Positions 18,168 through 26,723 are shown, numbered from the stretch's first letter. The stretch is DNA of 64,000 bases from Natrarchaeobius oligotrophus (GCF_003841465.1 NZ_REFZ01000017.1:1-64000); one strand, 5' to 3'. Translations and numbers: made by a program. Notes: generated by a model not told the origin, from the sequence alone.

Positions 18168-18644
18168 CTACGGCTCGAGGGTGACGGCTTCGTCCGCCGC
18201 GTTCTGGAGGGCGTCGGAGCGGCCGTGGATCCCCGGCGCGATGGCGACGGTCTCGACGCCGACGGCACCCGCGTACTCGAGCACCGGTTTGAAGTCCGTA
18301 TCCCGCGACGCGATCGCGAGCGTGTCGACGGTTCCGTCGCCGACGAGCGCCGTGGCGTCGACGGCCAGTTTGACGTCGACGTCGCCGCTGGTGACGATCA
18401 CCTCGAAACCGCGAGCTTCGGCGGCCTGGATGAGTCCGGGCGTCGCGTGCTCGTCGAGGTAGAGGCGGATGATTCCCACGCGGCCGAGCTCTCGAGCGGC
18501 GTCCCGGAGGTCGTCGAGGTCGACGTCGAACTCGTCGCGGAACACGTTCGGCCCGTCGACGAAGAGCCCGACGCTCGGGGCGGACGTCGGCTCGGCGGGC
18601 CGTTTCGAGCCGACATCGAAGAGCGCGCGAACGCGTTCGAGCAT
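18168..18644 (-). CDS. NYN-domain protein (TIGR00288-type, PIN-like RNase fold)
   Basis: This 158-residue soluble protein has 'VGLFVDGPNVFRDEFDVDLDDL' near residues 25-46, 'GDVDVKLAVDATAL' and 'DTLAIASRDTDFKPVLEYAGAVG'. The conserved acidic residues in these three blocks (VDGPN, DVKL, SRDTDF) form the PIN-like NYN metal site. It is probably a metal-dependent RNA nuclease, with unknown targets. The length and motifs fit the archaeal TIGR00288 family. It runs convergent to the small membrane protein at 17771. Confidence 0.88.
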   Translation of the reverse strand: MLERVRALFDVGSKRPAEPTSAPSVGLFVDGPNVFRDEFDVDLDDLRDAARELGRVGIIRLYLDEHATPGLIQAAEARGFEVIVTSGDVDVKLAVDATALVGDGTVDTLAIASRDTDFKPVLEYAGAVGVETVAIAPGIHGRSDALQNAADEAVTLEP

Positions 18645-18811
18645 GTTCGTCGTTTCGCGAGCCGGCAGATAGGTGTGGCGAAAGGTCGCCGGGAGCGCGA
18701 TTCACGGGTCGCGACGAACGGGACCGCTCGCGGGAGGGACGCTTCTCGAACCGCGAGAGGTGGGGGTGGTTTTTACCTGCGAACGGTGTCCGTTCGACGG
18801 AGGATACACAG

Positions 18812-19576
18812 ATGACACGGTTCGACGACTCGACGGCGATCGTCACCGGCGGCGGATCGGGCATCGGCGAACGAACGGCGCGGACGCTCGCGAACGACGG
18901 CGCGAACGTCGTCGTCGCGGACATCGACAGGGAGAACGGCGAATCAGTTGCGGCGACGATATCCGAGGAAACCGACGCCGAGGCGACGTTCGTCGCCGTG
19001 GACGTCACCGACGACGGCGACGTCGCGGAGATGGTCGAGACGGCGACCGAGAAGTACGGCGGCCTCGACGTCGCCGTGAACAACGCGGGGATCGGAAGCA
19101 CGCTCGTGCCGACGGCGGAGGTGTCCGAACGCGACTGGCAGCAGGTGATCGACGTGAACCTCACCGGCGTCTGGCGCTGTCTCCGCGCCGAGATCGACGC
19201 GATGGCCGAGGAAGGCGGCGGTGCGATCGTCAACACGGCGTCGATCCTCGGGCGCGTCGGTACGGAGGGTGCACCCGCCTACACCGCCTCGAAACACGGC
19301 GTCGTCGGCCTCACGAAAGTCGCCGCGCTCGATTACGCGTCGGACGATATCAGGGTCAACGCCGTCTGTCCGGGATACGTCGAGACGCCAATGCTCGAGG
19401 AAGCCGGGCTCTACGAGGACGAGGCGACGGTGGAGCAGCTACGAGAGCTGCATCCGCAGGGTCGACTCGGCGAGCCACGGGAGATCGCCGACGCGATCGC
19501 GTGGCTGTGTTCCGACGAGGCGTCGTTCGCGACGGGAGAGGCGATGGCGATCGACGGGGGGTACCTGAGCAGGTGA
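18812..19576 (+). CDS. SDR family oxidoreductase
   Basis: This 254-residue classical short-chain dehydrogenase has the cofactor loop 'TGGGSGIGERTARTLA', 'NNAGIGST', the catalytic Ser in 'VNTASILG' and the Tyr/Lys pair in 'YTASKHGVVGLTK'. 'CPGYVETPML' and the final 'AIDGGYLSR' complete the family pattern. An aspartate after the second strand ('VVADIDREN') suggests NAD rather than NADP. The substrate is unknown. A GGAGG about 10 bases before the ATG is a good ribosome binding site, unusual in a window where many messages look leaderless. Confidence 0.9.
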   Translation: MTRFDDSTAIVTGGGSGIGERTARTLANDGANVVVADIDRENGESVAATISEETDAEATFVAVDVTDDGDVAEMVETATEKYGGLDVAVNNAGIGSTLVPTAEVSERDWQQVIDVNLTGVWRCLRAEIDAMAEEGGGAIVNTASILGRVGTEGAPAYTASKHGVVGLTKVAALDYASDDIRVNAVCPGYVETPMLEEAGLYEDEATVEQLRELHPQGRLGEPREIADAIAWLCSDEASFATGEAMAIDGGYLSR

Positions 19577-19775
19577 CGAAATCGGTCGCCGTCCGACAGT
19601 CCCACACCGCGTTCGCCAGTACGCCCACTGAGTCGCCGTAGATCGCGCCCTCGAGGATTCGCCCCGTCGCCTCCTTGCGGAAACGCCGTGCGAGTTTATC
19701 ACACTCTCGAGTCGGTAGTGCTTCCCGGGCTTCACCTGTTCGCCGTTTATATTCGATTGATGTTGTGAATGACAC
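19577..19775 (-). pseudogene. Possible gene remnant antisense-convergent to the SDR gene
   Basis: The minus strand here has protein-like codon use (mostly G/C third positions) and encodes 'EALPTRECDKLARRFRKEA' and 'TGRILEGAIYGDSVGVLANA' then 'VWDCRTATDFVT'. The stretch looks helical and real, but the frame runs without a stop into the antisense of the SDR gene. It is probably a 5' fragment of a gene whose rest has been lost. There is no family match from memory. AT-rich DNA lies to its right (19745-19850). Confidence 0.3.
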
Positions 19776-19820
19776 CTCTCATCTGAAAATATAATCGAAT
19801 AAATCAACTCGAGTTCGCAA

Positions 19821-19834
19821 AGATATTAATAATT
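19821..19834 (+). promoter_or_regulatory. TATA-box region for the subtilase gene
   Basis: AGATATTAATAATT lies 25-38 bases before the ATG at 19859, the spacing of haloarchaeal TATA boxes on nearly leaderless messages. The whole stretch 19750-19850 is strikingly AT-rich against the genome background. Confidence 0.5.
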
Positions 19835-19858
19835 TCACCGAATGTTGATTGTCGTTGT

Positions 19859-21880
19859 ATGCCACCTACTGACTCCGCGGAACGGGACCGGCGATCGGTC
19901 CTCAAAGCCGCTGGCGCGCTCGGTGCCTTCTTCGGTTCGACCGGGGTCGCCAGCGCCACGCCCGGACGCGACCCGGGCTCGAAAGAACAAGAGCTGCTCG
20001 TCGGCGTCTCCTCGTCTACTTCGGACGCCGAGTCGACGGTCCGATCCGCGCTCTCCGGGAACGCGGACGTCGTCCACTCGAACGAGGTTCTCGAGTACGT
20101 TTCGATCAGGTTTCCCGCGCAGACGCCCGAGGAAGCGAAAGAGCGGGTCGAGGAAACGCTCGAAGGGATCGACGCGATCGAGTACGTCGAAGAGAACGCG
20201 ACGATTCAGGCGCTGTATACGCCGAACGACCCACATTACGGCGCTCAGCACGCGCCACAGCAGGTCAACTGCGAAGGGGCGTGGGAGCGAACGCTTGGCG
20301 ACGACGACGTCGTCATCTCCGTCGTCGATCAGGCGGTCCAGCACGACCACGAAAATCTCGAGCCGAACGTCGACGACCGCATCGGAGAGGTGTTCGTCGG
20401 CCGGATGAGCGAGCCGTATCCGGCTAATTCGAACGAAACGCACGGAACGATCGTGGCCGGCATCGCGGCCGGAGCGACCGACAACGCGACCGGACACGCC
20501 GGGATCAGCAACTGTACGTTCCTGAGCGCCCGCGCGCTCGACGAAAGCGGCAGCGGCTCGCTCTCGGACGTCGCCGACGCGATCCAGTGGTCCGCCGACA
20601 GCGGTGCCGACGTTATCAACCTCTCGCTTGCCAGCTCGAGCGACTGGCGGACGCTCGAAAACGCCTGCGAGTACGCCGTCGCGCAGGGCTGTCTCCTCGT
20701 CGGCGGTGCCGGAAACGACGGCGGGTCCGTCCTCTATCCCGCCGCCTACGACTCCGTGATCGCCGTCTCGGCGCTCACGTCGAACGACGGACTCGCGTCG
20801 TTCTCGAACCGCGGATCGGCGATCGAACTCGCCGCGCCCGGAACCAGCCTCGTCTCGACCACTCTCGACGACGGATACACGCGGGCGTCGGGAACGTCGA
20901 TGTCCACGCCGGTCGTCTCCGGCGTCGCCGGGCTGGTGCTGTCGGCCTATCCCGATCTCTCCGTCGAGGAGCTGCGCGAGCACCTCCGGGAGACGGCGAC
21001 GGACGTCGGACTCTCGAGCAGCGCCCAGGGGTACGGACGGGTGGACGCGGACGCGGCGGTGAACACCGTCCCGGACGGCTACGAGCCGGACGACGGAGAC
21101 GACGGTGACGAGGGCGACGGTGAGGACGATACCGACGACGATGACGACGACGCGGAACCCGCGGGACGCCTTCTGGCGTTCATCACCGAGCCCGACACGA
21201 GGGGGGCGGGCTACGAGTTCACGGCCGAAGGACCGGTCGAGTTCGCCGACGCGCCCTACGACAGCCCGTCCGGCGGGAACATCGAGGGCGGCACGTACGT
21301 CTCGGAAGACTTCATCGAGGAGGACGACGGGACGTGGCACGCCGGCGGCGTCACCGGCGGCGGCCACGGCGACGCCTTCCGGGTCGATGGCCCGGTCACG
21401 TCGATCGACCTGGAACAGCCCGACGGCATGTGGATCGAACTCGACGGCGAGGAACGATCGACCGAGGAGGTCATCGCGGAGACTGGTGGCAACGACGAGC
21501 AAGAAGACGGAGGTGAGGAGGACGACGGAGACGACGACACCGACCGCTGTGGAGCCGAAACGGAGACCGCGAGCGTCGAAAGCAGCCTCCGGGCGAGCTG
21601 GTTCGGCCGACGTGACAGGTGGAGCTACGCCCTGCGAACGTCGAACCCCTGTGGCGCGACGGTCTCCATCGACGGGCCGTCGGACGCGGACTTCGACCTC
21701 TACGTGACGACCGACGGAAGCCGACCGTCGCGGACGAGTTACGACGAAGCGTCGACCGGCGACGGCAGCGACGAAGAAGTCGACGTCGACCTCTCGGGCG
21801 ACGAGACGATTCGCATCCTCGTTCGCGCGGAAGACGGCAGCGGCAGTTACACGCTGACCATCGAAGAGCGCGGTACGTAG
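19859..21880 (+). CDS. Tat-exported S8 serine protease (subtilase) with C-terminal PPC-like domain
   Basis: This 673-residue secreted protease begins with a Tat signal (RRSVLKAAGALGAFF, residues 11-25, cleavage near 33). An I9-like propeptide follows (~45-120). The subtilisin domain carries Asp157 ('ISVVDQAV'), His195 ('ETHGTIVAGI'), Asn286 ('GGAGNDGG') and Ser347 ('ASGTSMSTPVV'). An acidic D/E-rich linker (~397-420) leads to a second domain of unknown type (~422-515), another acidic linker, and a C-terminal beta-domain resembling PPC ('DADFDLYVTTDG', 'GSGSYTLTIEE'). It resembles halolysins but has an extra middle domain. It is probably released or surface-bound and used for protein degradation. 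It is a single gene. Confidence 0.92.
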   Translation: MPPTDSAERDRRSVLKAAGALGAFFGSTGVASATPGRDPGSKEQELLVGVSSSTSDAESTVRSALSGNADVVHSNEVLEYVSIRFPAQTPEEAKERVEETLEGIDAIEYVEENATIQALYTPNDPHYGAQHAPQQVNCEGAWERTLGDDDVVISVVDQAVQHDHENLEPNVDDRIGEVFVGRMSEPYPANSNETHGTIVAGIAAGATDNATGHAGISNCTFLSARALDESGSGSLSDVADAIQWSADSGADVINLSLASSSDWRTLENACEYAVAQGCLLVGGAGNDGGSVLYPAAYDSVIAVSALTSNDGLASFSNRGSAIELAAPGTSLVSTTLDDGYTRASGTSMSTPVVSGVAGLVLSAYPDLSVEELREHLRETATDVGLSSSAQGYGRVDADAAVNTVPDGYEPDDGDDGDEGDGEDDTDDDDDDAEPAGRLLAFITEPDTRGAGYEFTAEGPVEFADAPYDSPSGGNIEGGTYVSEDFIEEDDGTWHAGGVTGGGHGDAFRVDGPVTSIDLEQPDGMWIELDGEERSTEEVIAETGGNDEQEDGGEEDDGDDDTDRCGAETETASVESSLRASWFGRRDRWSYALRTSNPCGATVSIDGPSDADFDLYVTTDGSRPSRTSYDEASTGDGSDEEVDVDLSGDETIRILVRAEDGSGSYTLTIEERGT

Positions 21881-21992
21881 TCGGCGACTCGTGCACGCAC
21901 CTGCCTTTTGCTCGTCGCAACGGTGACCAACGGACCGCCCGCCTCTCGAGGCGACGAAAAGACATTACTGTATCCGCGGTGTCGGCTCGAGT

Positions 21993-23090
21993 ATGCCGCT
22001 TCAGACGCCGCCGTTGCGTGGGATCCACGACGAGCGTGGCGCGAAGTTCACGGAGTTCGGCGGCTGGGACATGCCGGTCGAGTTCGACTCGATTCGTACG
22101 GAACACACGGCCGTGCGCACCGAAGCGGGTATCTTCGACGTCTCGCATATGGGCCAGATTCACGTCACCGGCCCGGACGCGGCGTCGCTGATGCAACGAC
22201 TCACCAGCAACGACGTCACGCGACTCGACGTCGGGGAGAGTCAGTACGCGACGATCACCGACGAAGACGGCGTTATTCTCGACGACACCGTCGTCTACCG
22301 GCTCCCCGACGAAGACGGGGATGCGACGTACCTCTTCGTTCCAAACGCCGGAACCGACGAGGCGACCCACGAGCGCTGGATCGAGTTCCGAAACGAGTGG
22401 GGCCTCGATGCGACCGTCGACAACCGCACCGACGAGTACGCCATGTTCGCCGTCCAGGGACCGGCCGCCCCGGAACTGGTCGAGGACGTGATCGACGGAT
22501 CCGTGGCCGACCGCTCGCGATTCGAAGCCGAGTACGCGGCGATCGACGGCGTCGAGTGCTGGACGGCCCGAACCGGCTACACCGGCGAGGACGGCTTCGA
22601 ACTGATCGTCCCCTGGAACGAGGCCGAGCGGATCTGGTCGGCGTTCGACTGCCAGCCCTGCGGGCTCGGCGCTCGCGATACGCTCCGGATCGAAGCCGGC
22701 TTCCTGCTCGCCGGCCAGGAGTTCGATCCCGAGTCGAACCCCCGGACGCCGTACGAGGCGGGGATCGGCTTCACCGTCGCGCTCGACACCGAGTTCGTCG
22801 GCAGGGACGCACTCGAGCGGATCGAACGGGACGGAGTCGAGGAGAAACTCGTCGGCTTTCAGCTCATCGACCGCGGCGTTCCGCGCCACGGGTACGACGT
22901 GACGAACACCGACGACCGGGTCGTCGGAACCGTCACCAGCGGCACGATGAGTCCTACCCTCGAGCAGGCGATCGGCCTCGGCTACGTGCCGATCGAGTAC
23001 GCAGAGCCCGGGACGACCCTGCGGGTCGTCGTTCGCGGCCAGTCGAAAAAGGCAAGAGTCGAACCCACGCCGTTTATCGACACAGCATAA
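21993..23090 (+). CDS. gcvT: Glycine cleavage system aminomethyltransferase (T-protein)
   Basis: This 365-residue folate-dependent enzyme releases ammonia and makes methylene-tetrahydrofolate from the aminomethyl group on GcvH. Family blocks are visible: '[11 protein letters not shown]', '[18 protein letters not shown]', '[20 protein letters not shown]', '[15 protein letters not shown]' and '[21 protein letters not shown]'. The ATG at 21993 starts at 'MPLQTPPL', typical of the family. gcvH follows after one base. The two P-protein genes lie at 4.4-7.3 kb on the opposite strand, so the pathway is encoded in two separate loci. Confidence 0.96.
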   Translation: MPLQTPPLRGIHDERGAKFTEFGGWDMPVEFDSIRTEHTAVRTEAGIFDVSHMGQIHVTGPDAASLMQRLTSNDVTRLDVGESQYATITDEDGVILDDTVVYRLPDEDGDATYLFVPNAGTDEATHERWIEFRNEWGLDATVDNRTDEYAMFAVQGPAAPELVEDVIDGSVADRSRFEAEYAAIDGVECWTARTGYTGEDGFELIVPWNEAERIWSAFDCQPCGLGARDTLRIEAGFLLAGQEFDPESNPRTPYEAGIGFTVALDTEFVGRDALERIERDGVEEKLVGFQLIDRGVPRHGYDVTNTDDRVVGTVTSGTMSPTLEQAIGLGYVPIEYAEPGTTLRVVVRGQSKKARVEPTPFIDTA

Positions 23091-23091
23091 C

Positions 23092-23475
23092 ATGAGCTTC
23101 GACGTACCATCGGACAGGCGGTATCTGGAATCACACGAGTGGGCACTCGAGACGAACGGGACGGTTCGCGTCGGAATCACGGACTTCGCTCAGGACGAAC
23201 TGGGCGACGTGGTCTTCGTCGAACTGCCGGACGAGGGCGAGTCGGTGACACAGGAAGGCGAGTTCGGCATCGTCGAATCGATCAAGGCCGTCTCCGATCT
23301 CTACGCGCCGGTCGCCGGCGAGGTCGTCGCGGTCAACGAGGCGCTGTTCGACGCGCCCGAACTCGTCAACGGCGATCCGTTCGGCGAGGGGTGGATGCTC
23401 GAGATCGATCCCGACGACGCAGCCGAACTCGAGGAGCTCCTGTCGGCCGCGGAGTACGAAGACCAGATCGCCTGA
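23092..23475 (+). CDS. gcvH: Glycine cleavage system H protein
   Basis: This 127-residue lipoyl carrier shuttles the aminomethyl intermediate between the P-, T- and L-proteins. The lipoyl lysine is K65 in '[20 protein letters not shown]'; '[32 protein letters not shown]' is the usual N-terminal half. It starts one base after the gcvT stop, so the two are translated from one message. The length matches the family. Confidence 0.97.
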   Translation: MSFDVPSDRRYLESHEWALETNGTVRVGITDFAQDELGDVVFVELPDEGESVTQEGEFGIVESIKAVSDLYAPVAGEVVAVNEALFDAPELVNGDPFGEGWMLEIDPDDAAELEELLSAAEYEDQIA

Positions 23476-23536
23476 TTTCGCACTCGAGGTGCGACGGGGA
23501 TTCGGACGGGAGCGATCTCGCGGAACGCGGACGCAC

Positions 23537-23734
23537 CTATTCGATCGACCGGATGCGATTGGCGACGATCATCGCCGCCCCTGAGACCGCGACCGCGCCG
23601 ATCGCCCACGCGAGCCAGACGATCGGCTCGTCGACGAGCCAAACGGCCGAGAGCGTCGCGAGGTAGGCGGCCGTGAGCCCGATGGTCGCCCGTTCGGTTC
23701 GATCGATGTCGTCGAAAATCGGTGCGAGGATCAT
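23537..23734 (-). CDS. Small two-helix membrane protein
   Basis: This 65-residue protein has two hydrophobic helices ('IGLTAAYLATLSAVWLV' and 'IVWLAWAIGAVAVSGAAMIV') and charged ends. Codon use matches neighbouring genes and the ATG at 23734 is 21 bases after the stop of the HTH regulator gene on the same strand, so the two probably form an operon. The family and function are not recognised. Confidence 0.65.
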   Translation of the reverse strand: MILAPIFDDIDRTERATIGLTAAYLATLSAVWLVDEPIVWLAWAIGAVAVSGAAMIVANRIRSIE

Positions 23735-23755
23735 CGTCGATACCGCACGCGGAAC

Positions 23756-24466
23756 TCACTCGAGTGAAACGAGCCGCTCGAGAACGTTCTCGAGCGGCGC
23801 GGTCGTCACGGCCAGCGAGTAGCCGTCGATGCGCGCGAGGTCTCGCGCGTGGTCCCACAGTTCGTCCTCCTCGAGCCCGTGGAGGACGACGGCGTTGGGC
23901 GTCGGGTTGACGACCCGGAGTGCGATACCGACGCCTTCTCCACGGGTCACGTTGGTGAACACGAGCACGCGGTTCGTGCTCTGGCCGTAGAGTCGGAAGA
24001 ACTCCTCGCTCGAGAGACGGGTGATCGCCTCGATGCTGTCGACGACGGTGTGACCGCTGATGTGGCTCGTGTTCCCGGTGACGATCTCGGTCGCCTCGAG
24101 TTCGTCGTGCAGCCGCGAGACGGGGATCGACGTCGCGTACTCCCGGAGATCGAGGACGACGTCGCTGTCGAAACCGGCCGAGAGCACGCGTCCGTACTGT
24201 CGGATTCGGTCGCCGCCTCTGCGCTCGTCGATCTCGAGCAGTCCTTCGACGAGACGGCCGACGACGCCGATGCCGGGACTCTCTCGGCGGCCGCTTTCGT
24301 AGTCGGAGATGACCGACGAAGAGACGTCGAGTTCCGCCGCGAGATCCGTCTGGGAGACGTCGAAGTCGGTTCGCCACTTACGCAGCGTTGCCCCGGGATC
24401 GTCGCTCAGGGTAATCTCTCCGGCGATCTTCTCCGCGAGTTCCCGTTTCGGTCCGCGTCCGCCCAT
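23756..24466 (-). CDS. HTH transcriptional regulator of the COG1709 type
   Basis: This 236-residue protein has an N-terminal Cro/C1-type helix-turn-helix ('LRKWRTDFDVSQTDLAAELDVSSSVISDYESGRRESP', ~residues 28-64). Its C-terminal effector-like region contains 'NTSHISGHTVVDSIEAITRLSSEEFFRLYGQSTNRVLVFTNVTRGEGVGIALRVVNP'. This arrangement is that of the archaeal COG1709 family of predicted regulators. The targets are unknown. It is cotranscribed with a small membrane protein and diverges from the membrane hydrolase gene at 24611. Confidence 0.82.
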   Translation of the reverse strand: MGGRGPKRELAEKIAGEITLSDDPGATLRKWRTDFDVSQTDLAAELDVSSSVISDYESGRRESPGIGVVGRLVEGLLEIDERRGGDRIRQYGRVLSAGFDSDVVLDLREYATSIPVSRLHDELEATEIVTGNTSHISGHTVVDSIEAITRLSSEEFFRLYGQSTNRVLVFTNVTRGEGVGIALRVVNPTPNAVVLHGLEEDELWDHARDLARIDGYSLAVTTAPLENVLERLVSLE

Positions 24467-24610
24467 GTGCGTCGGTCACGCGGTCGCCTCAAGTAGCTAC
24501 CGGAGTCGCCGGTTCCGGCCGCCCCCTCCGAGCCGGCGGACGAGACGACTCGACGGCCGGCCGCTCGGTCGCGGGCAACAGTAAAGCGACGACGGTTCCA
24601 GACGATCGAT

Positions 24611-25267
24611 ATGCCATCGACAATCGTCCACGTCGCGATCGCTGGAATGATGGGGGCGGCGCTGCTGGGTGATCGGTTCGACACGAAAGCGATCCTGATT
24701 GTCATGGGCGCGACGGCGATCATCGACCTCGATACGCTGATCGGCATCTACGTGCCCGGAACCCACCGCGCGGCGTTTCACAACGTCTGGATCGTCCTCG
24801 TGCCCGCCGCGCTGTTACTGTGGGACGTCAAACTTCGCGATCGATCGTTCGTCCTCGAACGCTGGGGCGAGTACGGCTACCGCGTGGCGTGGGTGACGCT
24901 CGTCACGGTGTTGTTCGCGCACATTCTACTCGACGCGTTCTTCAACGGAGTCAACCTCTTCTGGCCGGTTCACGACCGATTTTACGACCTCTCGGGAACG
25001 CTACTCGTCACCGACCAGCGCGGACTCGTCCAGACGTTCGTCGAGATCGATTCGGAGACGGGCGGCGTCGACGAGTCGACCGTGCGCGGAACGACCGCGG
25101 ACACGCACTACTCGACGGGATTCGATCCGACCCGGGACGAGCCGCCTGCCGACGTCGAGCGCGTCTTCCCGATCGCCGCTACCGGTGAGCGATTCGTGTT
25201 GACCGTCGCAGGCTTCGGAACGGTGCTGTACCGAATCGTCGAAACCCGCCGGAGCGACGACGAGTGA
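24611..25267 (+). CDS. Membrane-bound metal-dependent hydrolase (YdjM/DUF457 type)
   Basis: This 218-residue protein has four or so hydrophobic segments. Conserved histidines and acids in 'MPSTIVHVAIAGMMGAALLGDRF', 'ATAIIDLDTLIG', 'TH..AFHN' (~residues 52-58) and 'LFAHILLDAFFNGVNLFWPV' are the pattern of YdjM/DUF457 inner-membrane hydrolases. The C-terminal ~90 residues form a soluble acidic domain. The substrate is unknown; a membrane lipid or phosphate ester is possible. It is divergent from the COG1709 regulator, with 144 bases between starts. Confidence 0.8.
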   Translation: MPSTIVHVAIAGMMGAALLGDRFDTKAILIVMGATAIIDLDTLIGIYVPGTHRAAFHNVWIVLVPAALLLWDVKLRDRSFVLERWGEYGYRVAWVTLVTVLFAHILLDAFFNGVNLFWPVHDRFYDLSGTLLVTDQRGLVQTFVEIDSETGGVDESTVRGTTADTHYSTGFDPTRDEPPADVERVFPIAATGERFVLTVAGFGTVLYRIVETRRSDDE

Positions 25268-25361
25268 TCGGGGGAGCACCGGCTACGTCTCGACGACGCG
25301 GTCACGGATCGACGTGATGGAGCGGGTGTCCGACCGCGAAAACGCAAACGCACTCGAAAAA

Positions 25362-25562
25362 TCAGGCGTTGTTCATCCGCTTGCTGTCGCGGTTCCCACA
25401 CCGGAGACACTCCCGGACGCGGTAGGGCTCGCGCGAGTATCGCGCGTTCTTTCCGTCACCGCCTTCGGTGATGAGCTGGACGGTCACTTCGTGTAACGTG
25501 TCAGTTTCGCAAACTTCGCAGGGCTCGGTCATCCCGTTCGAGACGTCATTAGTCGTTGCCAT
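25362..25562 (-). CDS. Small zinc-ribbon protein (DUF7835-like)
   Basis: This 66-residue protein starts with ATG at 25562. Two CxxC knuckles, 'PCEVCETDT' (C14, C17) and 'RECLRCGNRD' (~C52, C55), form a zinc beta-ribbon around a basic, beta-rich middle. Longer starts upstream read through non-coding AT-rich DNA and were rejected. Many such haloarchaeal zinc-ribbon mini-proteins exist with unknown role; nucleic-acid or protein binding is plausible. A TATA box lies at the right distance. Confidence 0.8.
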   Translation of the reverse strand: MATTNDVSNGMTEPCEVCETDTLHEVTVQLITEGGDGKNARYSREPYRVRECLRCGNRDSKRMNNA

Positions 25563-25582
25563 ACCCGTGTATCGTATCTCCC

Positions 25583-25594
25583 CATCATATAACG
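25583..25594 (-). promoter_or_regulatory. TATA box for the zinc-ribbon gene
   Basis: On the minus strand CGTTATATGATG sits 21-32 bases before the ATG at 25562, the expected position for a leaderless archaeal promoter. Confidence 0.6.
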
Positions 25595-25623
25595 TCGACA
25601 GCGACTTCGTACGGGGATAATTG

Positions 25624-25633
25624 CTATATAAAG
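25624..25633 (+). promoter_or_regulatory. Orphan strong TATA-like element in a 347-nt gene-free gap
   Basis: CTATATAAAG is a near-perfect archaeal TATA box, but the nearest rightward gene starts 277 bases later, at 25910. The gap 25563-25909 holds no convincing reading frame. Transcription from here would make either a small RNA or a long leader for the winged-helix gene. The reverse strand also reads TTTATATAG, so direction is uncertain. Confidence 0.4.
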
Positions 25634-25909
25634 GTATTTTCGCTGATTGAGAAAGCCCAATCGAACGACAGGAGTCTCGCCGGAGTAGAGCCGGAAAAAC
25701 ATGTGTTATCTTACACCAATGGTCGGCCAAAATTCGTCGGAGTAGGCGGCCCGACACAGTCGGAAACGAACCCATCGGACGGGGTTTGTCGAATTACCCG
25801 GCGGGAACCAACACCTTGGAACAGCGACACGCGGTGGAAAGCGAAAGCGATCGTGACTGTTTGATCAACCCAGAAAACCTTTTGCTTGAGAGTTCCAGAG
25901 GAATCATAC

Positions 25910-26260
25910 ATGGATGATGAGGCCCCCATCGAAGAGATCCTCAACACGATCGGGGACGAACACGCCCGGACCGTACTCGCGTCGATCAGTCGCGAACCGG
26001 GCTCCGCGAAGGAACTAGCCGACCGACTGGATCTCTCTCAACCGACCATCTACCGACGTATCGACGTCCTCCAGGAGTACGACCTCATCAAAGAACGGAC
26101 GCTCGTCGCCGACGACGGCAACCACTACAAGGAGTACACGTGCAACTTCAACAGCACGGTCATCTCGCTCGAGGACGACGAGTACGACGTTCGCATCTTC
26201 CGGGAAGAGAACCTGCCGGACCGGTTCTCCCGTCTCTGGGACGACCTCGGTGTCAAATGA
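25910..26260 (+). CDS. Winged-helix (ArsR-type) transcriptional regulator
   Basis: This 116-residue protein contains the wHTH 'IGDEHARTVLASISREPGSAKELADRLDLSQPTIYRRIDVLQEYDLIKERTLV' (~residues 12-64). A beta-rich half with an acidic end follows. The ATG at 25910 is chosen because the 8 residues upstream are unlike the family start. It is followed 66 bases later by a three-helix membrane protein in the same direction. This regulator plus DUF7521-type membrane protein pairing recurs in haloarchaea, so a membrane-signal regulated response is possible. There are no metal-binding cysteines, so it is not a classical ArsR metal sensor. Confidence 0.85.
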   Translation: MDDEAPIEEILNTIGDEHARTVLASISREPGSAKELADRLDLSQPTIYRRIDVLQEYDLIKERTLVADDGNHYKEYTCNFNSTVISLEDDEYDVRIFREENLPDRFSRLWDDLGVK

Positions 26261-26326
26261 ACTCGAGCTACCGACCGCCGACGATGACGACGATCGATTC
26301 GCCGACCGCCCGACGAGGTACCACCG

Positions 26327-26635
26327 ATGAGTGAGCTGGGAGAGACCCTCCTGATGCTCATGGAGAGCCAGCTCGCGGAAGTCCTGTTGATGCTGATGCA
26401 GATGACGGTGTTCGCGCTCGCGCTCGGGCTGACGCTCATCAGCTTCCAGTCGTACTGCGCCAACCCGTCGAAGCGTCTCGAGTCGGCGTTCATCGGCTTC
26501 GCGTTTCTCAGCATGGGCGTCGGGATGACGACGATCGTCTCACAGATTACCTCGCCGATAACGGTCTTCTACATCGTCGAGACGATTCCGTTCATCGTCG
26601 GCTTCGGCATGCTGTACGTCTCGCTGTACCGGTGA
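26327..26635 (+). CDS. Three-helix membrane protein (DUF7521-like)
   Basis: This 102-residue protein has hydrophobic helices at ~22-42 ('LMQMTVFALALGLTLISFQSY'), ~52-72 ('ESAFIGFAFLSMGVGMTTIV') and ~80-100 ('FYIVETIPFIVGFGMLYVSLY'). The short 'YCANPSKRLES' loop is conserved-looking. It follows the winged-helix gene and probably forms a two-gene unit with it. It resembles the haloarchaeal DUF7521 family. The role is unknown; it may anchor, sense for, or be regulated by its partner. Confidence 0.75.
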   Translation: MSELGETLLMLMESQLAEVLLMLMQMTVFALALGLTLISFQSYCANPSKRLESAFIGFAFLSMGVGMTTIVSQITSPITVFYIVETIPFIVGFGMLYVSLYR

Positions 26636-26723
26636 TCGGACTGGAAACCGATTCGTCGAATCGGTCGCCGTGAGAACGCGGTCGTCGACGGACGCTCACA
26701 CGCGAGGACCGAACCCTCGCCGC

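Noticed and set aside
25556-25864. 102-codon frame in the gap upstream of the winged-helix gene
   Set aside because: It crosses both TATA-like elements, has no internal conserved pattern and uses codons unlike its neighbours.
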